Of a stretch of 64,000 bases of DNA, positions 1 through 12,427 are shown one piece after another. The stretch is from contig JARUPY010000085.1 of the NCBI GenBank assembly GCA_029817715.1, positions 4,774,001 through 4,838,000 on the forward strand, in the 5' to 3' direction. Origin of the DNA: Melastoma dodecandrum. Lineage: Eukaryota; Streptophyta; Magnoliopsida; Myrtales; Melastomataceae. Within the stretch, counting starts at the first letter, position 1; each line of letters begins with the position of its first letter. The notes beneath the pieces are model-generated. The model was not told the DNA's origin. It made no database searches and saw nothing but the letters and a program-made list of their open reading frames with translations. The position numbers and the translations under genes were made by a program.

Positions 1-224
1 TCCTGACCCGTGTCACACCGCACCTGCTTCCCCGCCCCAATTTCGCATGCTTTCTCATTTCTAAAGGGGAACTGGAGTATCTTATTTTCTCACTTCGGAT
101 TTGGTTATTTTGACCTGTTCATGACTCCAGATGGACCAAGTTTTGGCTTCATTTCCAATCCTTTATATCGCTGCAGTTTTACTAGAATTGGCACCACTTT
201 GAGATTTGTTGTTTTCGACTTGTA
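1..224 (+). other. Probable intron at the 5' edge of the AKR2 gene
   Basis: No coding sequence is visible here. The stretch is T-rich and ends in TTGTAG directly before an exon that opens mid-codon. It is therefore most simply the intron between the missing first exon of AKR2, outside the window, and its second exon. Confidence 0.5.
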
Positions 225-2152
225 GATGATAAGGCGGTTGCTCCAGACAGCAAATCCCCCAAGTCTGAGTCATCTTCTGCTGAAGCACCGTTGGGCCAAA
301 GACCGCCTGCCTCTGTCCCAGGAGCTGGGGTTGCTGCCAACCCGTTTGACTTTTCAGCCATGTCCAATCTGCTAAATGTATAGCTCCTCTAATCCTCTTT
401 TGAGCCTTCCTATATAGTACATGTGTGTAAGCTTCAAGGGCTGAATGCTTGTATTGATGAACATCTGGGGAAATTGATGCATAGGATTTTTGGTTTAGGA
501 GTGGGGACATCAGCATCGCCATCATATCTATTACTACCACGGTGGTGTCGGCCTCTCGCTATTAGGTCTAGTGTTGCGTTGGTTTGGATGCCACCGTCAT
601 GTATTACGCATCTGATTTCCATAAAGTTGTATGGTTTAATTACAGTTACAGCGTTAGTCCAACATTTCACTTAGAGCCCATTTTCTGGTATTCTGATTGA
701 GGTAATGCATCACGAATGGTTGTTAATACTATTGGAACTCCTCTTATTCCATAATTTGTTTTCTCAGGACCCAAGTATCAAGGACTTAGCCCATCAGATA
801 GCTCAGGATCCTGCTTTCAACCAAATGGCAGAACAGCTTCAGAAGACCTTTCAAGGAGGACCGAGTGCCGGGGAAGGCTTCCCTCAGTTTGATGCTAGAC
901 AGTATCAATCTACTGTTCAACAAGTTATGCAAAATCCAAACTTCATGCAAATGGCTGAAAGACTTGGGAATGCTCTAATGCAGGTACTTTGTAGGGAAGT
1001 GTTCTCTTTCCCCATCATTTGCACCCTGAAAGTGTAAGGGCTGTGTCGGACTAGTTGGTAAAATGTAAATCGGAGTCTCTTGGTTCATTTCCATAAATTA
1101 TCAGGATCCTGCCATGTCTAGTGTCCTGGAGTCTTTCTCAAACCCAATGAGGAAGGAACAAATGGAGGAAAGAATGGCCCGTATGAAAGAAGATCCGTCC
1201 CTGAAGCACATATTAGAAGAAATGGAGACTGGTGGTCCCTCTGCCATGATGAGGTAGAAGAATCTAAATTTCCTGACACATTTTGATTTTGATGGTTGTT
1301 GTCTGCTTGTGGTTTGTTAGGATGAGACTCTGCTTGCAGGTACTGGAATGATAAAGATGTTCTGACAAAATTAGGGGAGGCAATGGGTTTTCCTGTTCAA
1401 GGAGATGGTGCGACTTCTGGCGATCATCCTGTTCCTGATGATGAAGAAGATGTTGGAAATGAGGATGAATCAATTGTCCACCACACTGCCAGTGTTGGAG
1501 ATGTGGAGGTACCGGGTCGATCTAACGGACGTATATAAGCATGTGACTGAAAAGAATTCATGGTACATGGTCTATTCTTGCTAACCTATGAAATTTACTG
1601 TATGAACCATCGGCAGGGTCTGAAGAAAGCACTGGAGTCAGGCGCCGACAAGGATGAAGAAGATTCAGAGGGAAGAAGGGCATTACATTTTGCATGTGGC
1701 TATGGCGAGGTATCGCCATTTCTTTTACAGTTAGATATCTACACTGCTAAATGTCTTGGGAGCATTAGACTGTAGTCTCATGTTTTCCGGCAACAATGTT
1801 AAGGTGAAGTGCGCCCAAGTACTCCTCGAAGCTGGAGCTACTGTGGATGCTTTGGACAAGAACAAGAACACTGCCCTCCATTACGCAGCTGGTTATGGCA
1901 GAAAAGATTGCGTCGCTCTATTATTAGAACATGGTGCAGCCGTGTAAGTTGATCCTTGTTTCAGCCATATCATAATGGATATTAGTTCTCTGCAATTTAC
2001 CACCACAAAGTTGATTCATTTGTTTTCTTTATCATGGGTTTTTCTACTCCAGCACCCTGCAGAATCTGGACGGAAAAACCCCGATAGACGTCGCCAAGCT
2101 AAACAATCAGCAGGATGTCTTGACACTTCTCGAGAAGGACGCGTTCGTTTAG
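225..2152 (+). CDS. AKR2: Ankyrin-repeat protein AKR2 (chloroplast outer-membrane protein chaperone), 5' partial
   Basis: AKR2 proteins bind the targeting signals of chloroplast outer-envelope and some peroxisomal membrane proteins in the cytosol and keep them soluble. Exons read as 225-377, 768-983, 1105-1253, 1340-1508, 1617-1709, 1804-1943 and 2053-2152. The N-terminal half has the PFDFSAM stretch followed by helical [24 protein letters not shown] repeats (STI1-like, substrate binding). An acidic linker ends in [12 protein letters not shown], and the C-terminus has ankyrin repeats ([23 protein letters not shown]) and ends LLEKDAFV. The first exon with the start codon lies left of the window, so this is a window-edge partial and not a broken gene. 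All exon joins keep frame. Both Arabidopsis paralogues (AKR2A/B) match equally well by eye. Confidence 0.9.
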
Positions 2153-3161
2153 CCCAGGTACAGTCCCGAGCGAGCTGGGTATGAGCATCTGGGCTGGTCT
2201 TGTTTTGATGGGGTTGAGCGAGTTGAGCATGGAGCATTTGCCATTCATTTAGCTGGGGTTGTTTTAGAGGATTTTCAATCCACTACTACATTTTGCTGTG
2301 TGATTATTGGTAAGCGGGATTCGAAAAGAAAAACAGTTGTTGGGTTTTCTTTGAGATTTTTATTTTGACAGGCATGATTTTGTTATTGTGATCCTGGGAG
2401 TAAGCTCACTACTTTGACCAAAATCAGCTCATCATTAAATTAAACTTTTTAAGTGCACAAATAAAATCTGATGTACGAACAATGAGCTAAGCTAAAGATT
2501 GATATTGATAAATTGTTCTATTTAGTAAGAGACCTGTTACAACATATAACAACCTTCCATCAGATGATATATTCTTTACTTGCTACTTTTCGTATTATTT
2601 AAAATGGAATAAATGCCGGCCGAGTTTATTGCATCTTTGTTCTAAATTAGTATTCTTCGAGCAAATATTTTGTAAAATAAAAACTTTTTAAAATTCGTCA
2701 AAATAATATTATGGAGACATCAAATTCGATTTACAAAGAACTCAATTGGTGGTACTTAAGAAATCGAACTCGATATTTTTAAAATCGAATGGAACATTAT
2801 TTGACGACGGATTTTGAAATTTCTATTTAATGAAATATTTTTGTGACGAACATTTTTTAAGTATACCGAAAATGCAAGATGGGGTTGTATTTTGGAAATT
2901 CCAAAAACTTACGACCAAATGAATTTTTTTGTTTTTTTTTTCAGAATAGTAAGAAACCTGGACAGTCCATATACGAATGAAATGGTAGTTTATGATATTA
3001 TTTTTACTCATATTTTATTTTTGACATATAAACATGTTCAAGTTCATCTCCCGCCATTGCATTTTGAAAGCCCTTCCCTTTCGCGGCTTCTTATCAAACC
3101 CTCCCCCACCCCACCCCCAAAAGAACCAAATCTCCGAAGATCGATCCCGGGCGTTCATGAA
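2153..3161. other. Intergenic, AT-rich
   Basis: This interval holds the AKR2 3' region and the upstream region of the exonuclease gene. I see no gene. An open frame runs upstream of the exonuclease start, but its codons look random and no family similarity is evident. Confidence 0.6.
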
Positions 3162-4962
3162 ATGGGTGCCCACGGAATCTCCCCCTCCTCGCCCTGGGAC
3201 CAGCCCTTCACTGCCGAAGAGCTCGACGAGATCGACGCCGCTGCCGATTCCGTCTCCGCCACTCGCCCTTCGAGGAAGCGGGTCTCCGTTTCTGACCCTC
3301 AGCATACCCGGCGTAGCTTGCGGTTGCGCCGATTGCCCCCGTCGTTCTCTTCCCCCGACTTCAGTGGTGCTTCCCAAAAATCTTCCCTTGCTCGGGATGT
3401 CGTCGTTGGTTCTCCACTTGTCGGATGCAAGTCGATTTCGATTGGCATGATGAGTGGAGGAGATTTACTTTTGATAGAAATTGAGTCCATTGGGTCTTCG
3501 GATTCAAGCGGAGTCACTTCAAGATGTGGTTATAGTTAATACGCTGAGATTTATGTAGTATTTTCCTGTCTTGTATCGACATTGGTTTAGGCTTTTTTTA
3601 TATAATTCAGTTTAGACATTTCAACCCACCAGACTTGCCTGACTAGGTGCGGAAAACGGTTCTTGAATTGTGTCGATTACATTGTGACAGGAAACACAAA
3701 GGAATCTTTCCCAGTGATGACCTTTGAAGGTCGGATATCTTACAGCCAAACGAGCAAAGACGTGGAGAAAGCAGCAGCCGAGCTCTTGAAGGAAATCAAT
3801 ATGCTGAAATTAAAGAACAGTCGGGTTGTTTTGGGCTTTGATATTGAGTGGAAGCCGACATTTAGAAAAGGTCCAGTCTGCTTTATTCAATCTTGCTCCG
3901 ATATTGTTGACGAGGAATGAAATGGATAATTCACAGTCTTGTCACAATCTTTAAATGTTCTCGTGGAATTGATCCTCCTCTAATTAACTTCGTGTTACAA
4001 TGATGCCGTTCTACTAGGAATCTGGAAGGTTAAAGGAATATTGCTAATTTATAACTTTACCTTGATTTCAATGATGTTTCCTACAGGGTGTGCGCCTGGG
4101 AAGGCTGCTCTTATGCAAATATGCTGTAGTGCTAGCTTTTGTTACGCGATGCACATCTTCCATTCTGGTATAACCCCAACCCTGAAGCACATTTTGGAGG
4201 ATGATTCAGTCCTCAAGGTTGGTCCATCACGATACCGTTCACGTCATGGTAGTTGACATCGCCAAACTGAGTAAAGGTCAATTGTGTTAATGTTTCTGGG
4301 TAACAGGTGGGAGCAGGCATAGCTAATGATGCTACAAAAATCGCAAGAGATTATGACGTATCACTCCAAGGATTCAAGGAGCTTTCTGATGTTGCAAAGA
4401 AGAAGCTTGTTGATAGGACATGGGGCCTGTCATCTTTAGTCAAATCAGCCATGCACATGGAGGTATGACTTCAAATTTTTTCAGGATGCCTGTTTGTAGC
4501 TACATTTTTGAAGCTCCGCCTCTACTAAGAAATTATGTATATCCATTCATTTGAGTGGGTGCTTAGACAGCATTTTCTCTTTGCGATAAATAGTTGAATG
4601 AATGACTAAAGTGATTTTACCATCATTCGTGGCATTTTCTCTTAATTTTTTAGGCTTGGACAAACTAAAGCTGATACTTCTCTATGCAGCTGTTGAAGCC
4701 TAAAACAATCAGGCTGGGAAACTGGGAGGCTGCTGTTCTATCAAAAGAAAAACTTAATTATGCTGCGACAGACGCTTTCGCTTCCTGGCGCCTTTATCAT
4801 GTAAGCTGCTTCTAAATTGAGCTGCTCTCAGCAACCATAAAAGATTTGACTTTGAGTTACTGTCTGGATGTGTCTGTGTAGGTTTTGGACAGCCTTCCGG
4901 ATGTGAAACGCAGCATTGATGAGAACGAGGAGCAGACTCATGCAGTCGTAACCCCTTGCTAA
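3162..4962 (+). CDS. WEX: Werner-syndrome-like 3'-5' exonuclease (DEDD fold)
   Basis: Plant WEX proteins carry only the exonuclease domain of the human WRN helicase and act in RNA silencing or DNA metabolism. The start is the ATG at 3162 (MGAHGISPSSPWDQPFTAEE), which gives the family's N-terminal 'FT-E-EL--ID' motif. Later exons are 3691-3870, 4087-4217, 4307-4462, 4690-4800 and 4882-4962. Visible exonuclease motifs are Exo I GFDIEWKP (Asp, Glu), Exo II VGAGIANDATKI, and Exo III with YAATDAFASWRLY, where Tyr and Asp are the expected catalytic pair. The donor of exon 1 is unresolved: positions after 3366 or 3408 both preserve frame but are weak. All motifs expected for activity are present. 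Confidence 0.8.
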
Positions 4963-5191
4963 TTATGAGGGTTCATCCATTTTTAAGCATAATTTATGTG
5001 TTCATTCTTGTTTAGAACATTAGATCATCAGACTTATTGAAGCCCTCTTGCTCTTACCAATTCATGTTTACTGATTACACCTCTGAGTTTACCTCGTATT
5101 ATTGTTTTTTGTAAGAATAATTAGATGGGTCTCAACCACCGTTATTGCTGCACCTGTCCCAGTCCATCCATTCTGTCTGAAGCTAGAAAGG

Positions 5192-7653
5192 TCATGACAT
5201 GAACCACCAGTAGGTTGGCACTCGTCGATTGAGATAACAATGTTGTATCTTGGATAGAACCATTGCAAGAAGTGCTACCACCAGGTATCCTGCCCCAACC
5301 ACCGCCCAAACACTCCCTACATGCTCCACATGGTAGGACGGTGTTGCTGGAAGCCCCGAAGATGTGGCATTGGAGTTGCTCACTCCGATGTGAAATCTAT
5401 CATCAGACTGCTGCCACCGCCGCTGCTTCTTCTCAAAGCCTGCATATTGCATGACGTAGACTGGATGTAAGCCTCCAAGTAAAACGTCCTATTGTCAGGC
5501 AAATAACCCTAAAATTAAAGAAAGATTGAAGAAAGTGCAGACAGTTTTGCTTCTTCCACCCAAGAACAAGCCTCTCTCTGTTGAACACCAGAAGGTATCC
5601 TGTCATGAAGTTCTCTGCGCGTCGTTTTATTTAGTATTGCAAACAAATAAAATAAACAGGAAATCTCTGCTAAGTTAGACATTGAAGAGTTTGGGTGACT
5701 TACGACCGATTATGTTGATGTCCCGGCTATTCATCACGGCCAGGCAGTAGACAGGTTTGCTCTGTGGCTGAAATACCGGCGAATCAAGTATATATAGACG
5801 TTAATAAAAACTCTACATACCGACTATTTTCATAATCAGAAATTCACGGTAGACTACCTGATCAGTAGAGACAGCGATTACTGGCTCGTGCAAGACAAAT
5901 TGATCTCCACCTTTCATGATCAGACTCACGCGCGGAAGCAGCATTGTGTTTGTATTAGAGCTGCATTGTACCTGGTATTAGATGAAAAGGGAACAGAAAT
6001 ATATAAGGAGGATAATGTACCAGGAAAGTGAATTCGGCATCACCCCATGTCGTAACAATACTCGAAGGGAATTACAGAGTTGCGATGCCGACGAGCATCC
6101 TGTATCTGGGAATCAAACTGCACCACGACCACGTTGTCCCTCAATTAAAGTTGGCATATATTGAGAATACAGGTGAAAGATCTTAGTTCTTACGCTTTCA
6201 GATAAGCTCCTATAGGCTGGCTCAGTCAAGTATGTGAAAGAGGTCCCCGAGTCGAAGATCGAAGTTATGTTCAAGTCCATCAGTGTTGTTCCAACCCGAA
6301 TCTGGTAAATCGTCACGTTATAGCTTGGCCTGCGAGAGAACAATATTAGTGTACTCTTCACTTTATTAGAAAACATGAAGGACGAATATTGGCAATTGTT
6401 GAATACCGAGAAGGGTCCATGTTCAAAGGGGTCTCATTCTGATCTTCACTGCCCCTGTCACCGAGATTAATCCTCCCAACTCCATCGAGGCCGAAGCACA
6501 TTGAGAAAGAATTTGAGATGAGTCCTTGCTTAGACAATAGGCTTGGAACCGATATCTCCTCCATTCCAAGCCCAAGCAAGCCATTGGGAGCTGCGACTTC
6601 GATAAAGGAACCAGTCTGCAACAGGCTACATCTGCACCACAAATCGATCATCACATTGCGACAGATGACAATAAATCTTTTAAAGACTCTTTATTTGGCC
6701 AATTGTTGAAAATAGGGAATTATGTAACTTGCCCGAATGTTATGTATGCCGTGACATCGTGTTGGTCTTCAGAGGTCAAATGCAGGACATCCTCCGCTAG
6801 GAATCCGGAGGATGACGTATTGGCCGATAAATAAGAGACTGAGTAAGGACAATGACCTAACCCGGCTAAGCACTCATCGAGTTCCTGGCACAGAGGGTTG
6901 TCACAACCAACCTTGCTGGTTTGTGACCATTTCGGGTCATAAATACCGAGCTCAAATCCCTGGATAAAGAAATCACGAAATCGCAAACTCAAAAGCAGGA
7001 CAAAGATGACGACAACGAGATCAAAGTCCTCTGAACATACCGAAGAATGACGGGATGGCTGCGTAGGCACGCATCTTGTGCAGTTACAAGGCACCCAAAG
7101 AAGGTCACTTCCAGTATCCAGTGCCACCATGAACTTCCTAGCCGGCTTCCCGATTTTAATCGTGGTGTAATGAAGGCTGAAAGACAAAGTAAAGGAGCAT
7201 TAACAGCTATCCCTATCAAACACACATCGCACATGTGCTTCCCGGTTGCAAGATTGGATTCAAGATTTTGAAAACGGCAACGAAAGGACCATGGTGGCAA
7301 CGAAATTTCTTTTTTCTTTCAAGAATTTTCTGGACGTACAATGCCAAGGAACTGATCCGGATAGTCAAATTCCCATCCGCCAACTCCAGAGGAGAGGTCA
7401 TATCCAACAAACTGCGGCTGCGGAGCATCCTGTCCCGAGCGGCTAACTCAGCGTAGTACTCATAACTTCCCTCACGTGGGCAGTCATCACAGGCCGAGAA
7501 CCCCGTTGATGATGCCGACCACTTCCTAACTCGATCCAAAAGACGGCTGTGCATCTCGAAGCTGAAGATGCGGTCGCTGCAACTGGCGACACCCAATAAC
7601 TGAACCAAGAATGCCACCGCGATCGCGAGCTTGTGGCTTGAGTTAGAATTCAT
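5192..7653 (-). CDS. Aspartyl protease family protein (APF1-like, pepsin fold)
   Basis: This is a predicted secreted or membrane-anchored A1-family aspartic protease. Ten exons on the minus strand are 7653-7340, 7176-7041, 6959-6733, 6631-6407, 6329-6194, 6117-6044, 5960-5858, 5767-5704, 5614-5543 and 5439-5192. They total 533 codons with frame kept throughout. The N-terminus is a signal peptide (LAIAVAFLVQLLGVASC). The catalytic motifs are DTGS (Asp about 125) and DSGT (Asp about 327). Family stretches include NGLLGLGM, CPYSVSYL and LMKGG-like IMKGGDQF. The C-terminus has a hydrophobic segment (VVGAGYLVVALLAMVL) followed by a basic tail, suggesting a membrane anchor. Intron 3 uses a GC donor. 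Exon 6 looks frameshifted until its GT donor and the downstream acceptor are placed in phase 2. The last exon's acceptor is the least certain. Confidence 0.85.
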
Positions 7654-9183
7654 TTCGTCAAAGTGGGGATGGATTTCAGGTTCAAGAAAGCGAGATGATT
7701 AGGAAGAACTATGTGGGGGAATTTGTTAGAAGAATTTATATGTTGAGTGATTCTGCTGTCTATGTTTTTTTTAACTGAATTTTCATTCAGGGGATTTACT
7801 TCAAGGCCGTGCCCGCATCGGGTTGGTAAGGCATTTCTTTTGCGGCAAAGCTGAGGTTGCATCCACGGATGAGAATGGAAGTGGTTCGGCTGCATCAGTT
7901 CACTCGGTGCATGCATTTTCTGTGGTGCGAGTTTATTCATTGTTCCTTTTTGGTGTAGTCGAAGATCATTTCGTCTGCCAACACGCACTCTGCATCTCTC
8001 TTTTTACTAGATGGATATATCGGTGCCGTTAAGTATCGAGATTTCGTTTTGAGACCCTCAGAAAGTAGCCTGGTTCTCTCAGTCTGCCAGTTAGTGGCTA
8101 CTCGGCGGCAGGCAATTCGAACTTGAAGATTTATCGCTAAAATGTGACAGGCAACCAAACTAGCTGTTCCTTGGATTGGAATGTCCACAATCAAGCTGCA
8201 CCAGCAGATCGGGTCATGTGAAACTGATTGTCCATGCCGTCCTTTTAATCGATGTTCTTGACTGAATCATGTTATCGTGAATATCTGCTTGTGATCGGTG
8301 CGCCTAAACTCTAAAGCAAACCGCCGTGTTCCAGACAGGCCCTCCCTAAGTTGTTTACATCGTTTCCTAAGAAGAAATGTTTTGGAGCTCCTATCGACCT
8401 TTACACGCAACTGACTCGTTTTACATCGACATGAACGCAAGGGTTGTATTCTTGTTAACACAAAAGGATGGCCTACGTGACAAGAAGGTCATGATCTGAC
8501 CTACTTGGTTTGGTTGTTGCTGATAATTTACTAAAGAGACCGTACCAATTATCCAAATTTTGCCTCTCCTGTAAGAGGGATTCGTATGAATCTAGTTCAA
8601 AAGCATGTGTTGAAGACAAGATGGTTGGAGTAGGTGCTCGTTTTAGGTCTAAGCGGAAAAAAAAATAAAATAAATTTTTATGCTCAAAATAACAATTTCT
8701 TATGATAGAAATAATTTTGGTAAAGAATAAAAATAACCTTACTTGAAAATCTTACCTCAAAACCACCGTTAAACAATCTCGAAAACAAAGAGCCCCAAAT
8801 GTGATCCCTCTATTGGTATCCATGCGCACACGATCACGAACGCCTCGACGATCCCTTAGGTGCTAGCCTCTACGATCCCTTAGGTGCTAGTCTTTTGGAT
8901 CGACAGAGAAAAAAACTTTTGGAAGCAAAACAAATAAAAATATTTTCTTATTTGGATCGTCTCTCCCTAGTTTTCTCTCCCACCCAAACTTGTGAGAAAA
9001 AAAATATATCTTTGATTCTCTCTAAAAAACACCGTGAACAGACCATGTGCGAAAAGAATCATAATCTTTCTTTTCATTTAATTTCTAAAAACTTCAGATT
9101 GCCTTCTTCCACAAATTAATGATACTTTCAGTTTTAAATGATTAATCATAATTTTCAAAACGTAACGGCAATCTATTGATTTG

Positions 9184-9186
<3 letters not shown>
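7654..9186. other. Intergenic region with a short tandem duplication
   Basis: I see no convincing gene. At about 8843-8893 a unit of about 24 bases containing CGATCCCTTAGGTGCTAG occurs twice in tandem. The rest is AT-rich and has only short, unconserved open frames. Confidence 0.55.
7734..7740 (-). promoter_or_regulatory. Candidate TATA box of the aspartyl protease gene
   Basis: TATAAAT on the minus strand lies about 80 bases before the predicted ATG at 7653. The distance is plausible for a short 5' leader. Support is motif and position only. Confidence 0.4.
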
Positions 9187-9214
<28 letters not shown>

Positions 9215-10149
9215 GGCAAAATATCGGATTTTGGCCCATATTATCGGGTTATTTTCATCTGCGGCCACAACTTTATTTTTTTTTATTTACGGCCATAACT
9301 ATGACATTGATTTTGTTAATGGCCTCGACGTAACGCCGTTGGTGGATCTTACCTACGTGGACTAACGGCTGAACTCGTGGCAACAAACGTGACCATCCTG
9401 TCTTTAAAAAAAAAAGACAAAATATCGAATTTTGGCCCCGATTATCGGGCTATTTTCATCTGTGACCACGACTTTATTTTTTTTTTAATTTATGGCCATA
9501 ACTATGACATTGATTTTGTTTATGGCTTCGATGTCCCATATATAAGAGCCATCGGGGAGAGAGGGGGAATAAATTCACAGAACAGGATGCCCATCACCAT
9601 CCAAGGGAAGAAGCTCACCTTGAACATGCGATGCTGCTGCTGGGGTTGCAAGGCCACGAAAGGTTTGGTTGTGGAGTAGGCAGCAGGATTAAGGAGGGTC
9701 GTGAACATCTGGGGAGGGGATTTACGGTTTTTATTAATTCGGGTTTTTTTTTAAAGACATGATGGCCACGTTTATTGCCACGTTCGCACGAGAGTTCAGC
9801 CGTTAATCCACGTAGGTAAGATCCACCAACGGCGTTACGTCGAGGGCATAAACAAAATCAATGTCATAGTTATGGCCATAAATTAAAAAAAATAAAGTCG
9901 TGGCCGCAAATGAAAATAGCCCGATAATTTGGGCCAAAATCCGATATTTTTTCTTTTTTCTAAAAGACAGGATGGCCACGTTTGTTGCCACGAGTTCAGC
10001 CGTTAGTCCACGTAGGTAAGATCCACCAACGGCGTTACGTCGAGGCCATAAACAAAATCAATGTCATAGTTATGACCATAAATAAAAAAAAATAAAGTTA
10101 TGGCCACAGATGAAAATAGCCCGATAATTAGGGCCAAAATCCGATATTT

Positions 10150-10180
<31 letters not shown>
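9187..10180. mobile_element. Fold-back (long inverted repeat) element between TA microsatellites
   Basis: The outer left arm starts near 9215 (GGCAAAATATCGGATTTTGG) and runs to about 9407. Its reverse complement occupies about 9965-10153 and ends in the mirror of the same sequence. A second, nested pair of partial copies lies at about 9416-9535 and, inverted, at about 9745-9957. The arms share GACATTGATTTTGTTTATGG and GTAACGCCGTTGGTGG. The loop (about 9536-9744) is unrelated to the arms. (TA)n tracts border both ends, so a target duplication cannot be read. No transposase is present, so it would be non-autonomous. The structure is seen directly. Assignment to a transposon class (MULE or other fold-back MITE) is open. 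Confidence 0.75.
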
Positions 10181-10185
<5 letters not shown>

Positions 10186-12034
10186 ACGTAAACATACCAA
10201 TGCTTTAGTTATCAAATATTGTTTTAATAAATAAAGCATATTGGGTACAATTTATAAATAAATAAATATTTATTTCATATTCTTTATAAATTGACCCAAA
10301 TAAATCCATATTCAACCTTGGTCTATATTGCTTCCGAAGAATAAATTAATAATTCAATTAATTCTAATTCTCAAATAAAATGATTAATTTTAGTATCCAC
10401 TAAAACAATCAATATAACGTTCGTATCGACGTACTATGCATACGACCCTCTAGTTCCTATATACGAAGGTAGTGTATATACATACATAAACTAAGGTAAC
10501 CGTCTAACAACAGTTTTTAGTCACCCAACGTATTAGGATAATGATTATAAACCACTGTGAACCGATTACTGTGTAATTCGATCTCTTCATCTAACCCACA
10601 TCCCAATTAATTCGGCGTAAAATACATCATCACCAAATTAGTTGTTTCACTTGATTATCAAGATATAATATACTCACTTGAATGTAAAACATTCCTTGAC
10701 CATGGATTTTAGAGTCAATAATATTTTTATCAAGTGGCCTAGATGTCAACTCTCTAATCCAAAGAGCGATGAATCATATATTGACATAATACTATTCTCT
10801 CTACGCTTTGTCACACACCCAACAATCGTATTACTTACAATCCGGTTAAAGACTGCTTTTAATGACGTCAAAGTGTACAAACTACATGCATAGAATAAAT
10901 GAAGGTCTCAAGTCAAAGGATCAGTTATACTCGTCCATAAAGAGAATTGACCAATGATGTTCAATATGTGGTATCCTCTTAAACGGGTCGTGTCCAGTAT
11001 CCCTAATCTCAGGGTACCCCTAAGTATAACTTGGATACATTATCCCTCGGTCTATCTTGACCTCAGTTATACTTAGCGATGATCTAGATGTCCATGTCCC
11101 CTCTAAACATTTATCCGATCGCGGACTATTTCATATTAATATTCTCATTAATATGTAGGTCTTTATCATTAATAATTTTACGTGCAGAAAGTAAATAATC
11201 AATGACAAATAATCGCATTTATTAATTATTTATCCACAAATACAGTAAAGTATTTTGACACATAAGTGCACACACTAAGAGTATGAATGTTCAATTTAAT
11301 TGTCGTTCTCATGGTCGTCGTGGCTTCTCTATATGCGATGACTCGGGGGAGACCGACCGTCAGCGAACTCCACGTACTTTGCAGTAAAGATCAGGTGGCC
11401 CCCGAATCCCCGCATCCAAGCGCTGTTGGATCTTACGGTCATAGAGGCGATTAGAGAAACCGGGCACAGCCCTCGCATGGCCTATGAAGCCGAGGTCAAT
11501 AGGGAGGGCTTCAACAACATCTCGGCGGAAGATTGCCTCATCTGCCTTCAGGTCGCTGGTGAAAAGATGATAGGATACTACAATTTCCCTCGATCAGCTG
11601 TGATATATGGCTGTATGACTGTTACCTGAGGAGTCAGAACGCGACGGAGATCCCGGTCATCCGCCCCTCTCCTTGAACTGGCTTGGATCTGCGAATGCTG
11701 TTTTTTCACATCCTCAAATTTCCCTGATCCGAATCCGCACTAAAACTCGATCCCGCCGCGCGAATCGAAGCTGGAGGGCGTCTCGGATAGATACCTTAGT
11801 ACGTCTTGGTCCTAACAACCAAGGTGAAGTCACTCGCTCTACATTTTTTTATCATCGCGCTAATCATTTTAGTTAGCCTTTTGTTTATGCATTATATAAT
11901 GACTCCTTATACTTACATTACTCCCAAGAAGACTTCATCCCGGACAGTGAATGTGTACAAAATTATATTACATTAGAAAAAGGACGACCAAGTCTTGGAA
12001 ATCTTCATAGGGGCACTCTTCCCCTTAAATTTTA
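10181..12034. repeat. Intergenic, probable degenerate retroelement sequence
   Basis: From 10181 to about 11280 the sequence is very AT-rich with no coding potential. Its texture resembles old LTR sequence, but I found no paired copy in the window. From about 11300 to 11880 base composition becomes more GC-rich, with an open frame of about 67 codons at 11426-11629 that I do not recognise. No reliable gene call is possible. Confidence 0.35.
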
Positions 12035-12427
12035 CTAGAAGATGAGAGATCTACAGAGAGGGCAAGTGAACATAAACCTATGTTCCACCCAAGTCCCGAT
12101 ACAGTGCCGATGGAAGACGTGCCCGCATCTGCTCAGCCCGCTCACCATGTCGTCGCCCTCGAAACCCTCCAGGCAGATCGCACAACTGTTCTCCCCGTGA
12201 TGATCGTGACCGCCGCCATGCAATTCCCGGAACGTCGAGGCGGGGAGCTCGAGGGACGTGTACGGTTGGTAAGGGGTCGCGCTGGCTCTTGAACAGAAGG
12301 GATCGAGGACTGAACCTAGGATCCTGGAGACGGCGTGCTTGAGCTCGCGGTAGGGGAGCAACAGGCAGGTGTAGAAGATGAGGAGAGCGACGGAGACGGG
12401 GGACTGCGCGTATATTAAGCTGTTCAT
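12035..12427 (-). CDS. Small RING-H2 finger protein with N-terminal membrane segment (predicted E3 ubiquitin ligase)
   Basis: This is a single-exon gene of 130 codons. Residues about 8-25 are hydrophobic and probably form a membrane anchor. The C-terminal RING-H2 finger is complete: Cys82-x2-Cys85, Cys101-x-His103-x2-His106-x2-Cys109 and Cys122-x2-Cys125. A WVEH...FTCPLC stretch lies next to the last pair. Such short plant proteins (BRH1/RHA type) usually recruit an E2 and ubiquitinate unknown targets, often at the endomembrane. The finger sits at the very C-terminus, as in that group. The substrate cannot be told from sequence. Confidence 0.85.
   Translation of the reverse strand: MNSLIYAQSPVSVALLIFYTCLLLPYRELKHAVSRILGSVLDPFCSRASATPYQPYTSLELPASTFRELHGGGHDHHGENSCAICLEGFEGDDMVSGLSRCGHVFHRHCIGTWVEHRFMFTCPLCRSLIF

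Noticed and set aside
2892..3161. Upstream in-frame extension of the WRN-like exonuclease.
   Set aside because: Its codons are AT-rich and unlike the coding region. The family N-terminal motif begins right after the ATG at 3162.
6030..6060. Apparent frameshift in a G-run of the aspartyl protease (exon 6).
   Set aside because: Placing the donor within the G-run (exon end 6044) and the acceptor before 5960 in phase 2 restores the family sequence, so no lesion is needed.
11426..11629. Open frame of 67 codons in the spacer left of the RING-H2 gene.
   Set aside because: No recognisable family, no start context or splice support, and it lies in repeat-like sequence.
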